Part shown: piece by piece, positions 28,501 through 41,383 of the stretch
How positions within the stretch are numbered: the first letter of the stretch is position 1
Layout of the letters: each line of letters begins with the position of its first letter
Source of the DNA: Tipula vernalis
Lineage: Eukaryota; Arthropoda; Insecta; Diptera; Tipulidae
NCBI GenBank assembly: GCA_958295665.1
Contig: OY282558.1
Coordinates: 31,641,045-31,705,044, forward strand
DNA: 64,000 nt
Reading direction: 5' to 3'
Notes under the pieces: model-generated
Database searches by the model: none
The model's input: the letters and a program-made list of their open reading frames with translations, nothing else
What the model was told of the DNA's origin: nothing
Program-made: the position numbers and the translations under genes

Positions 28501-31500
28501 TCAGCCGATTCAGAGCTGTGAAAATCCGAAATCTGCAATTGTGCTCCGATTGCGGTTCTTGATACCTCAAATGATAGGTCTCGGGACTTGTAATTGTTAT
28601 GCCAAACCGCATTAAAATTGGTTGATTATTTCCATACATTTCACAGAAAAATCGATTCGAAGAAAAGCAACTTACTATAGCTCAGCCGATTGAGAGCTGT
28701 AAAAATCCGAAATCTGCAATTGTGCTCCGATTGCGGTTCTTGATACCTCAAATGATAGGTCTCGGGACTTGTAATTGTTATGCCAAACCGCATTAAAATT
28801 GGTTGATTATTTCCATACATTTCACAGAAAAATCGATTCGAAGAAAAGCAACTTACTATAGCTCAGCCGATTCAGAGCTGTAAAAATCCGAAATCTGCAA
28901 TTGTGCTCCGATTGCGGTTCTTGATACCTTAAATGATAGGTCACGAGACCTGTAATTGCTATACCATACATTTCGTAGAAAGTTCGATTCGAAGAAAATC
29001 ACCTTACTATAGCTCAGCCGATTCAGAGCTGTAAAAATCCGAAATTTGCAATTGTGCTCCGATTGCGGTTCTTGATACCTCAAATGATAGGTCTCGGGAC
29101 TTGTAATTGTTATGCCAAACCGCATTAAAATTGGTTGATTATTTCCATACATTTCACAGAAAAATCGATTCGAAGAAAAGCAACTTACTATAGCTCAGCC
29201 GATTCAGAGCTGTAAAAATCCGAAATCTGCAATTGTGCTTCGATTGCGGTTCTTGATACCTTAAATGATAGGTCACGAGACCTGTAATTGCTATACCATA
29301 CATTTCGTAGAAAGTTCGATTCGAAGAAAATCACCTTACTATAGCTCAGCCGATTCAGAGCTGTGAAAATCCGAAATCTGCAATTGTGCTCCGATTGCGG
29401 TTCTTGATACCTCAAATGATAGGTCTCGGGACTTGTAATTGTTATGCCAAACCGCATTAAAATTGGTTGATTATTTCCATACATTTCACAGAAAAATCGA
29501 TTCGAAGAAAATCACCTTACTATAGCTCAGCCGATTCAGAGCTGTGAAAATCCGAAATCTGCAATTGTGCTCCGATTGCGGTTCTTGATACCTCAAATGA
29601 TAGGTCACGAGACCTGTAATTGCTATACCATACATTTCGTAGAAAGTTCGATTCGAAGAAAATCACCTTACTATAGCTCAGCCGATTCAGAGCTGTAAAA
29701 ATCCGAAATCTGCAATTGTGCTCCGATTGCGGTTCTTGATACCTCAAATGATAGGTCTCGGGACTTGTAATTGTTATGCCAAACCGCATTAAAATTGGTT
29801 GATTATTTCCATACATTTCACAGAAAAATCGATTCGAAGAAAATCACCTTACTATAGCTCAGCCGATTCAGAGCTGTAAAAATCCGAAATCTGCAATTGT
29901 GCTCCGATTGCGGTTCTTGATACCTTAAATGATAGGTAACGGGACCTGTAATTGCTGTACCATACATTTCGAAAAAAGTTCGATTCGAAGAAAATCAACT
30001 TACTATAGCTCAGCCGATTCAGAGCTGTAAAAATCCGAAATCTGCAATTGTGCTCCGATTGCGGTTCTTGATTCCTCAAATGATAGGCCACGAGACCTGT
30101 AATTGCTATACCATACATTTCGTAGAAAGTTCGATTCGAAGAAAATCACCTTACTATAGCTCAGCCGATTCAGAGCTGTGAAAATCCGAAATCTGCAATT
30201 GTGCTCCGATTGCGGTTCTTGATACCTCAAATGATAGGTCTCGGGACTTGTAATTGTTATGCCAAACCGCATTAAAATTGGTTGATTATTTCCATACATT
30301 TCACAGAAAAATCGATTCGAAGAAAATCACCTTACTATAGCTCAGCCGATTCAGAGCTGTGAAAATCCGAAATCTGCAATTGTGCTCCGATTGCGGTTCT
30401 TGATACCTCAAATGATAGGTCACGAGACCTGTAATTGCTATACCATACATTTCGTAGAAAGTTCGATTCGAAGAAAATCACCTTACTATAGCTCAGCCGA
30501 TTCAGAGCTGTAAAAATCCGAAATCTGCAATTGTGCTCCGATTGCGGTTCTTGATACCTCAAATGATAGGTCTCGGGACTTGTAATTGTTATGCCAAACC
30601 GCATTAAAATTGGTTGATTATTTCCATACATTTCACAGAAAAATCGATTCGAAGAAAATCACCTTACTATAGCTCAGCCGATTCAGAGCTGTAAAAATCC
30701 GAAATCTGCAATTGTGCTCCGATTGCGGTTCTTGATACCTTAAATGATAGGTAACGGGACCTGTAATTGCTGTACCATACATTTCGTAGAAAGTTCGATT
30801 CGAAGAAAATCACCTTACTATAGCTCAGCCGATTCAGAGCTGTAAAAATCCGAAATTTGCAATTGTGCTCCGATTGCGGTTCTTGATACCTCAAATGATA
30901 GGTCTCGGGACCTGTAATTGCTGTACCATACATTTCGTAGAAAGTTCGATTCGAAGAAAATCACCTTACTATAGCTCAGCCGATTCAGAGCTGTGAAAAT
31001 CCGAAATCTGCAATTGTGCTCCGATTGCGGTTCTTGATACCTCAAATGATAGGTCACGAGACTTGTAATTGCTATACCATACATTTCGTAGAAAGTTCGA
31101 TTCGAAGAAAATCACCTTACTATAGCTCAGCCGATTCAGAGCTGTAAAAATCCGAAATCTGCAATTGTGCTCCGATTGCGGTTCTTGATACCTTAAATGA
31201 TAGGTCACGAGACCTGTAATTGCTATACCATACATTTCGTAGAAAGTTCGATTCGAAGAAAATCACCTTACTATAGCTCAGCCGATTCAGAGCTGTAAAA
31301 ATCCGAAATTTGCAATTGTGCTCCGATTGCGGTTCTTGATACCTCAAATGATAGGTCTCGGGACTTGTAATTGTTATGCCAAACCGCATTAAAATTGGTT
31401 GATTATTTCCATACATTTCACAGAAAAATCGATTCGAAGAAAAGCAACTTACTATAGCTCAGCCGATTCAGAGCTGTAAAAATCCGAAATCTGCAATTGT

Positions 31501-34320
31501 GCTTCGATTGCGGTTCTTGATACCTTAAATGATAGGTCACGAGACCTGTAATTGCTATACCATACATTTCGTAGAAAGTTCGATTCGAAGAAAATCACCT
31601 TACTATAGCTCAGCCGATTCAGAGCTGTGAAAATCCGAAATCTGCAATTGTGCTCCGATTGCGGTTCTTGATACCTCAAATGATAGGTCTCGGGACTTGT
31701 AATTGTTATGCCAAACCGCATTAAAATTGGTTGATTATTTCCATACATTTCACAGAAAAATCGATTCGAAGAAAATCACCTTACTATAGCTCAGCCGATT
31801 CAGAGCTGTGAAAATCCGAAATCTGCAATTGTGCTCCGATTGCGGTTCTTGATACCTCAAATGATAGGTCACGAGACCTGTAATTGCTATACCATACATT
31901 TCGTAGAAAGTTCGATTCGAAGAAAATCACCTTACTATAGCTCAGCCGATTCAGAGCTGTAAAAATCCGAAATCTGCAATTGTGCTTCGATTGCGGTTCT
32001 TGATACCTTAAATGATAGGTCACGAGACCTGTAATTGCTATACCATACATTTCGTAGAAAGTTCGATTCGAAGAAAATCACCTTACTATAGCTCAGCCGA
32101 TTCAGAGCTGTGAAAATCCGAAATCTGCAATTGTGCTCCGATTGCGGTTCTTGATACCTCAAATGATAGGTCTCGGGACTTGTAATTGTTATGCCAAACC
32201 GCATTAAAATTGGTTGATTATTTCCATACATTTCACAGAAAAATCGATTCGAAGAAAATCACCTTACTATAGCTCAGCCGATTCAGAGCTGTGAAAATCC
32301 GAAATCTGAAATTGTGCTCCGATTGCGGTTCTTGATACCTCAAATGATAGGTCACGAGACCTGTAATTGCTATACCATACATTTCGTAGAAAGTTCGATT
32401 CGAAGAAAATCACCTTACTATAGCTCAGCCGATTCAGAGCTGTAAAAATCCGAAATCTGCAATTGTGCTCCGATTGCGGTTCTTGATACCTCAAATGATA
32501 GGTCTCGGGACTTGTAATTGTTATGCCAAACCGCATTAAAATTGGTTGATTATTTCCATACATTTCACAGAAAAATCGATTCGAAGAAAATCACCTTACT
32601 ATAGCTCAGCCGATTCAGAGCTGTAAAAATCCGAAATCTGCAATTGTGCTCCGATTGCGGTTCTTGATACCTTAAATGATAGGTAACGGGACCTGTAATT
32701 GCTGTACCATACATTTCGAAAAAAGTTCGATTCGAAGAAAATCACCTTACTATAGCTCAGCCGATTCAGAGCTGTAAAAATCCGAAATCTGCAATTGTGC
32801 TCCGATTGCGGTTCTTGATTCCTTAAATGATAGGCCACGAGACCTGTAATTGCTATACCATACATTTCGTAGAAAGTTCGATTCGAAGAAAATCACCTTA
32901 CTATAGCTCAGCCGATTCAGAGCTGTGAAAATCCGAAATCTGCAATTGTGCTCCGATTGCGGTTCTTGATACCTCAAATGATAGGTCTCGGGACTTGTAA
33001 TTGTTATGCCAAACCGCATTAAAATTGGTTGATTATTTCCATACATTTCACAGAAAAATCGATTCGAAGAAAATCACCTTACTATAGCTCAGCCGATTCA
33101 GAGCTGTGAAAATCCGAAATCTGCAATTGTGCTCCGATTGCGGTTCTTGATACCTCAAATGATAGGTCACGAGACCTGTAATTGCTATACCATACATTTC
33201 GTAGAAAGTTCGATTCGAAGAAAATCACCTTACTATAGCTCAGCCGATTCAGAGCTGTAAAAATCCGAAATCTGCAATTGTGCTCCGATTGCGGTTCTTG
33301 ATACCTCAAATGATAGGTCTCGGGACTTGTAATTGTTATGCCAAACCGCATTAAAATTGGTTGATTATTTCCATACATTTCACAGAAAAATCGATTCGAA
33401 GAAAATCACCTTACTATAGCTCAGTCGATTCAGAGCTGTAAAAATCCGAAATCTGCAATTGTGCTCCGATTGCGGTTCTTGATACCTTAAATGATAGGTA
33501 ACGGGACCTGTAATTGCTGTACCATACATTTCGAAAAAAGTTCGATTCGAAGAAAATCACCTTACTATAGCTCAGCCGATTCAGAGCTGTAAAAATCCGA
33601 AATCTGCAATTGTGCTCCGATTGCGGTTCTTGATTCCTCAAATGATAGGCCACGAGACCTGTAATTGCTATACCATACATTTCGTAGAAAGTTCGATTCG
33701 AAGAAAATCACCTTACTATAGCTCAGCCGATTCAGAGCTGTGAACATCCGAAATCTGCAATTGTGCTCCGATTGCGGTTCTTGATACCTTAAATGATAGG
33801 TAACGGGACCTGTAATTGCTGTACCATACATTTCGAAAAAAGTTCGATTCGAAGAAAATCACCTTACTATAGCTCAGCCGATTCAGAGCTGTAAAAATCC
33901 GAAATCTGCAATTGTGCTCCGATTGCGGTTCTTGATTCCTCAAATGATAGGCCACGAGACCTGTAATTGCTATACCATACATTTCGTAGAAAGTTCGATT
34001 CGAAGAAAATCACCTTACTATAGCTCAGCCGATTCAGAGCTGTAAAAATCCGAAATCTGCAATTGTGCTTCGATTGCCGTTCTTGATACCTTAAATGATA
34101 GGTCAAGAGACCTGTAATTGCTGTACCATACATTTCTTAGAAAGTTCGATTCGAAGAAAATCACCTTACTATAGCTCAGCCGATTCAGAGCTGTAAAAAT
34201 CCGAAATCTGCAATTGTACTCCGATTGCGGTTCTTGATACCTCAAATGATAGGTCTCGGGACTTGTAATTGTTATGCCAAACCGCATTAAAATTGGTTGA
34301 TTATTTCCATACATTTCACA
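25560..34320 (+). repeat. Satellite domain 5: AAAAGCAACTTAC-marked units
   Basis: The junction AAAAGCAACTTAC replaces AAAATCACCTTAC in many L units from about 26,192 on (26,850, 27,183, 28,332, 28,666, 28,848, 29,173, 31,440). S units show CGTAGAAAGTTCG and some GCTTCGATTGC for GCTCCGATTGC. S units with AACGGGACCTGTAATTGCTGTACC and CGAAAAAAG appear at about 29,940, 32,690, 33,500 and 33,810. Units with TTGATTCC and AGGCCACGAG appear near 30,070, 32,818, 33,632 and 33,933. Confidence 0.8.
27528..28640 (+). repeat. Satellite block with a 4,256-bp-distant copy
   Basis: The variant order at 27,528-28,307 recurs at 31,784-32,563 with a constant offset of 4,256 bp. It includes the rare CTGAAATTG unit (about 28,051 and 32,307). 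Overlapping this, 29,520-30,631 recurs at 32,267-33,378 with an offset of 2,747 bp. Duplications of different sizes are therefore nested in this region. Confidence 0.7.
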
Positions 34321-37300
34321 GAAAAATCGAATAGAAGAAAATCACCTTACTATAGCTCAGCCGATTCAGAGCTGTAAAAATCCGAAATCTGCAATTGTGC
34401 TTCGATTGCGGTTCTTGATACCTCAAATGATAGGTCTCGGGACTTGTAATTGTTATGCCAAACCGCATTAAAATTGGTTGATTATTTCCATACATTTCAC
34501 AGAAAAATCGATTCGAAGAAAATCACCTTACTATAGCTCAGCCGATTCAGAGCTGTAAAAATCCGAAATCTGCAATTGTGCTCCGATTGCGGTTCTTGAT
34601 ACCTTAAATGATAGGTAACGGGACCTGAAATTGCTGTACCATACATTTCGAAAAAAGTTCGATTCGAAGAAAATCACCTTACTATAGCTCAGCCGATTCT
34701 GAGCTGTGAAAATCCGAAATCTGCAATTGTGCTCCGATTGCGGTTCTTGATACCTCAAATGATAGGTCTCGGGACTTGTAATTGTTATGCCAAACCGCAT
34801 TAAAATTAGTTGATTATTTCCATACATTTCACAGAAAAATCGATTCGAAGAAAATCACCTTACTATAGCTCAGCCGATTCAGAGCTGTAAAAATCCGAAA
34901 TCTGCAATTGTGCTCCGATTGCGGTTCTTGATACCTCAAATGATAGGTCTCGGGACTTGTAATTGTTATGCCAAACCGCATTAAAATTGGTTGATTATTT
35001 CCATACATTTCACAGAAAAATCGAATAGAAGAAAATCACCTTACTATAGCTCAGCCGATTCAGAGCTGTAAAAATCCGAAATCTGCAATTGTGCTCCGAT
35101 TGCGGTTCTTGATACCTTAAATGATAGGTCACGAGACCTGTAATTGCTATACCATACATTTCGTAGAAAGTTCGATTCGAAGAAAATCACCTTACTATAG
35201 CTCAGCCGATTCAGAGCTGTGAAAATCCGAAATCTGCAATTGTGCTCCGATTGCGGTTCTTGATACCTCAAATGATAGGTCTCGGGACTTGTAATTGTTA
35301 TGCCAAACCGCATTAAAATTGGTTGATTATTTCCATACATTTCACAGAAAAATCGATTCGAAGAAAATCACCTTACTATAGCTCAGCCGATTCAGAGCTG
35401 TAAAAATCCGAAATCTGCAATTGTGCTCCGATTGCGGTTCTTGATACCTCAAATGATAGGTCTCGGGACTTGTAATTGTTATGCCAAACCGCATTAAAAT
35501 TGGTTGATTATTTCCATACATTTCACAGAAAAATCGATTCGAAGAAAATCACCTTACTATAGCTCAGCCGATTCAGAGCTGTAAAAATCCGAAATCTGCA
35601 ATTGTGCTCCGATTGCGGTTCTTGATACCTTAAATGATAGGTAACGGGACTTGAAATTGCTGTACCATACATTTCGAAAAAAGTTCGATTCGAAGAAAAT
35701 CACCTTACTATAGCTCAGCCGATTCTGAGCTGTGAAAATCCGAAATCTGCAATTGTGCTCCGATTGCGGTTCTTGATACCTCAAATAATAGGTCTCGGGA
35801 CTTGTAATTGTTATGCCAAACCGCATTAAAATTGGTTGATTATTTCCATACATTTCACAGAAAAAACGATTCGAAGAAAATCACCTTACTATAGCTCAGC
35901 CGATTCAGAGCTGTAAAAATCCGAAATCTGCAATTGTGCTCCGATTGCGGTTCTTGATACCTCAAATGATAGGTCTCGGGACTTGTAATTGTTATGCCAA
36001 ACCGCATTAAAATTGGTTGATTATTTCCATACATTTCACAGAAAAATCGATTCGAAGAAAATCACCTTACTATAGCTCAGCCGATTCAGAGCTGTAAAAA
36101 TCCGAAATCTGCAATTGTGCTTCGATTGCGGTTCTTGATACCTTAAATGATAGGTCACGAGACCTGTAATTGCTATATCATACATTTCGTAGAAAAATCG
36201 ATTCGAAGAAAATCACCTTACTATAGCTCAGCCGATTCAGAGCTGTAAAAATCCGAAATCTGCAATTGTGCTCCGATTGCGGTTCTTGATACCTTAAATG
36301 ATAGGTAACGGGACCTGAAATTGCTGTACCATACATTTCGAAAAAAGTTCGATTCGAAGAAAAGCAACTTACTATAGCTCAGCCGATTCAGAGCTGTAAA
36401 AATCCGAAATCTGCAATTGTGCTCCGATTGCGGTTCTTGATACCTTAAATGATAGGTCACGAGACCTGTAATTGCTATACCATACATTTCGTAGAAAGTT
36501 CGATTCGAAAAAAATCACCTTACTATAGCTCAGCCGATTCAGAGCTGTAAAAATCCGAAATCTGCAATTGTGCTCCGATTGCGGTTCTTGATACCTCAAA
36601 TGATAGGTCTCGGGACTTGTAATTGTTATGCCAAACCGCATTAAAATTGGTTGATTATTTCCATACATTTCACAGAAAAATCGAATAGAAGAAAATCACC
36701 TTACTATAGCTCAGCCGATTCAGAGCTGTAAAAATCCGAAATCTGCAATTGTGCTTCGATTGCGGTTCTTGATACCTCAAATGATAGGTCTCGGGACTTG
36801 TAATTGTTATGCCAAACCGCATTAAAATTGGTTGATTATTTCCATACATTTCACAGAAAAATCGATTCGAAGAAAATCACCTTACTATAGCTCAGCCGAT
36901 TCAGAGCTGTAAAAATCCGAAATCTGCAATTGTGCTCCGATTGCGGTTCTTGATACCTTAAATGATAGGTAACGGGACCTGAAATTGCTGTACCATACAT
37001 TTCGAAAAAAGTTCGATTCGAAGAAAATCACCTTACTATAGCTCAGCCGATTCTGAGCTGTGAAAATCCGAAATCTGCAATTGTGCTCCGATTGCGGTTC
37101 TTGATACCTCAAATGATAGGTCTCGGGACTTGTAATTGTTATGCCAAACCGCATTAAAATTAGTTGATTATTTCCACACATTTCACAGAAAAATCGATTC
37201 GAAGAAAATCACCTTACTATAGCTCAGCCGATTCAGAGCTGTAAAAATCCGAAATCTGCAATTGTGCTCCGATTGAGGTTCTTGATACCTTAAATGATAG

Positions 37301-37700
37301 GTCACGAGACCTGTAATTGCTATACCATACATTTCGTAGAAAGTTCGATTCGAAGAAAATCACCTTACTATAGCTCAGCCGATTCAGAGCTGTAAAAATC
37401 CGAAATCTGCAATTTGTGCTTCGATTGCGGTTCTTGATACCTTAAATGATAGGTCACGAGACCTGTAATTGCTATACCATACATTTCGTAGAAAGTTCGA
37501 TTCGAAGAAAATCACCTTACTATAGCTCAGCCGATTCAGAGCTGTGAAAATCCGAAATCTGCAATTGTGCTCCGATTGCGGTTCTTGATACCTCAAATGA
37601 TAGGTCTCGGGACTTGTAATTGTTATGCCAAACCGCATTAAAATTGGTTGATTATTTCCATACATTTCACAGAAAAATCGATTCGAAGAAAAGCAACTTA

Positions 37701-40700
37701 CTATAGCTCAGCCGATTCAGAGCTGTAAAAATCCGAAATCTGCAATTGTGCTCCGATTGCGGTTCTTGATACCTTAAATGATAGGTCACGAGACCTGTAA
37801 TTGCTATACCATACATTTCGTAGAAAGTTCGATTCGAAGAAAATCACCTTACTATAGCTCAGCCGATTCAGAGCTGTAAAAATCCGAAATCTGCAATTGT
37901 GCTCCGATTGCGGTTCTTGATACCTCAAATGATAGGTCTCGGGACTTGTAATTGTTATGCCAAACCGCATTAAAATTGGTTGATTATTTCCATACATTTC
38001 ACAGAAAAATCGATTCGAAGAAAAGCAACTTACTATAGCTCAGCCGATTCAGAGCTGTAAAAATCCGAAATCTGCAATTGTGCTCCGATTGCGGTTCTTG
38101 ATACCTCAAATGATAGGTCTCGGGACTTGTAATTGTTATGCCAAACCGCATTAAAATTGGTTGATTATTTCCATACATTTCACAGAAAAATCGATTCGAA
38201 GAAAATCACCTTACTAATAGCTCAGCCGATTCAGAGCTGTAAAAATCCGAAATCTGCAATTGTGCTCCGATTGCGGTTCTTGATACCTCAAATGATAGGT
38301 CTCGGGACTTGTAATTGTTATGCCAAACCGCATTAAAATTGGTTGATTATTTCCATACATTTCACAGAAAAATCGATTCGAAGAAAAGCAACTTACTATA
38401 GCTCAGCCGATTCAGAGCTGTAAAAATCCGAAATCTGCAATTGTGCTCCGATTGCGGTTCTTGATACCTTAAATGATAGGTCACGAGACCTGTAATTGCT
38501 ATACCATACATTTCGTAGAAAGTTCGATTCGAAGAAAATCACCTTACTATAGCTCAGCCGATTCAGAGCTGTAAAAATCCGAAATTTGCAATTGTGCTTC
38601 GATTGCGGTTCTTGATACCTTAAATGATAGGTCACGAGACCTGTAATTGCTATACCATACATTTCGTAGAAAGTTCGATTCGAAGAAAATCACCTTACTA
38701 TAGCTCAGCCGATTCAGAGCTGTGAAAATCCGAAATCTGCAATTGTGCTCCGATTGCGGTTCTTGATACCTCAAATGATAGGTCTCGGGACTTCTAATTG
38801 TTATGCCAAACCGCATTAAAATTGGTTGATTTTTTCCATACATTTCACAGAAAAATCGATTCGAAGAAAATCACCTTACTATAGCTCAGCCGATTCAGAG
38901 CTGTAAAAATCCGAAATCTGCAATTGTGCTCCGATTGCGGTTCTTGATACCTCAAATGATAGGTCTCGGGACTTGTAATTGTTATGCCAAACCGCATTAA
39001 AATTGGTTGATTATTTCCATACATTTCACAGAAAAATCGATTCGAAGAAAATCACCTTACTATAGCTCAGCCGATTCAGAGCTGTAAAAATCCGAAATCT
39101 GCAATTGTGCTCCGATTGCGGTTCTTGATACCTTAAATGATAGGTAACGGGACCTGAAATTGCTGTACCATACATTTCGAAAAAAGTTCGATTCGAAGAA
39201 AATCACCTTACTATAGCTCAGCCGATTCAGAGCTGTAAAAATCCGAAATCTGCAATTGTGCTCCGATTGCGGTTCTTGATACCTCAAATGATAGGCCACG
39301 AGACCTGTAATTGCTATACCATACATTTCGTAGAAAGTTCGATTCGAAGAAAATCACCTTACTATAGCTCAGCCGATTCAGAGCTGTGAAAATCCGAAAT
39401 CTGCAATTGTGCTCCGATTGCGGTTCTTGATACCTCAAATGATAGGTCTCGGGACTTGTAATTGTTATGCCAAACCGCATTAAAATTGGTTGATTATTTC
39501 CATACATTTCACAGAAAAATCGATTTGAAGAAAATCACCTTACTATAGCTCAGCCGATTCAGAGCTGTAAAAATCCGAAATCTGCAATTGTGCTTCGATT
39601 GCGGTTCTTGATACCTTAAATGATAGGTCACGAGACCTGTAATTGCTATACCATACATTTCGTAGAAAGTTCGATTCGAAGAAAATCACATTACTATAGC
39701 TCAGCCGATTCAGAGCTGTGAAAATCCGAAATCTGCAACTGTGCTCCGATTGCGGTTCTTGATACCTTAAATGATAGGTCTCGGGACTTGTAATTGTTAT
39801 GCCAAACCGCATTAAAATTGGTTGGTTATTTCCATACATTTCACAGAAAAATTGATTCGAAGAAAATCACCTTACTATAGCTCAGCCGATTCAGAGCTGT
39901 AAAAATCCGAAATCTGCAATTGTGCTTCGATTGCGGTTCTTGATACCTTAAATGATAGGTCACGAGACCTGTAATTGCTATACCATACATTTCGTAGAAA
40001 GTTCGATTCGAAGAAAATCACCTTACTATAGCTCAGCCGATTCAGAGCTGTGAAAATCGGAAATCTGCAATTGTGCTCCGATTGCGGTTCTTGATACCTT
40101 AAATGATAGGTCTCGGGACTTGTAATTGCTATACCATACATTCCGTAGAAAGTTCGATTCGAAGAAAATCACCTTACTATAGCTCAGCCGATTCAGAGCT
40201 GTGAAAATCCGAAATCTGCAATTGTGCTCCGATTGCGGTTCTTGATACCTTAAATGATAGGTCTCGGGACTTGTAATTGTTATGCCAAACCGCATTAAAA
40301 TTGGTTGATTATTTCCATACATTTCACAGAAAAATCGATTTGAAGAAAATCACCTTACAATAGCTCAGCCGATTCAGAGCTGTAAAAATCCGAAATCTGC
40401 AATTGTGCTTCGATTGCGGTTCTTGATACCTTAAATGATAGGTCAAGAGACCTGTAATTGCTGTACCATACATTTCGTAGAAAGTTCGATTCGAAGAAAA
40501 TCACCTTACTATAGCTCAGCCGATTCAGAGCTGTAAAAATCCGAAATCTGCAATTGTGCTTCGATTGCGGTTCTTGATACCATAAATGATAGGTCAAGAG
40601 ACCTGTAATTGCTGTACCATACATTTCGTAGAAAGTTCGATTCGAAGAAAATCACCTTACTATAGCTCAGCCGATTCAGAGCTGTAAAAATCCGAAATCT

Positions 40701-40850
40701 GCAATTGTGCTTCGATTGCGGTTCTTGATACCTCAAATGATAGGTCTCGGGACTTGTAATTGTTATGCCAAACCGCATTAAAATTGGTTGATTATTTCCA
40801 TACATTTCACAGAAAAATCGATTCGAAGAAAATCACCTTACTATAGCTCA
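37701..40850 (+). repeat. Large internal duplication of about 3.1 kb, copy 1
   Basis: This block is matched at 41,384-44,380. The offset is 3,683 bp at the left (37,701 to 41,384), falling to 3,532 bp after about 38,547 because copy 2 lacks one S monomer (151 bp). Shared rare markers in the same order are TTACTAATAGCTC (38,211 and 41,894), CTTCTAATTG (38,792 and 42,324), GATTTTTTCC, TCTGCAACTG (39,735 and 43,267) and GGTTGGTTATT (39,822 and 43,354). Confidence 0.85.
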
Positions 40851-41383
40851 GCCGATTCAGAGCTGTAAAAATCCGAAATCTGCAATTGTGCTCCGATTGC
40901 GGTTCTTGATACCTCAAATGATAGGTCTCGAGACTTGTAATTGTTATACCAAACCGCATTAAAATTGGTTGATTATTTCCATACATTTCACAGAAAAATC
41001 GATTCGAAGAAAATCACCTTACTATAGCTCAGCCGATTCAGAGCTGTAAAAATCCGAAATCTGCAATTGTGCTCCGATTGCGGTTCTTGATACCTCAAAT
41101 GATAGGTCTCGGGACTTGTAATTGTTATGCCAAACCGCATTAAAATTGGTTGATTATTTCCATACATTTCACAGAAAAATCGATTCGAAGAAAATCACCT
41201 TACTATAGCTCAGCCGATTCAGAGCTGTAAAAATCCGAAATCTGCAATTGTGCTCCGATTGCGGTTCTTGATACCTAAAATGATAGGTCTCGAGACTTGT
41301 AATTGTTATACCAAACCGCATTAAAATTGGTTGATTATTTCCATACATTTCACAGAAAAATCGATTCGAAGAAAATCACCTTA

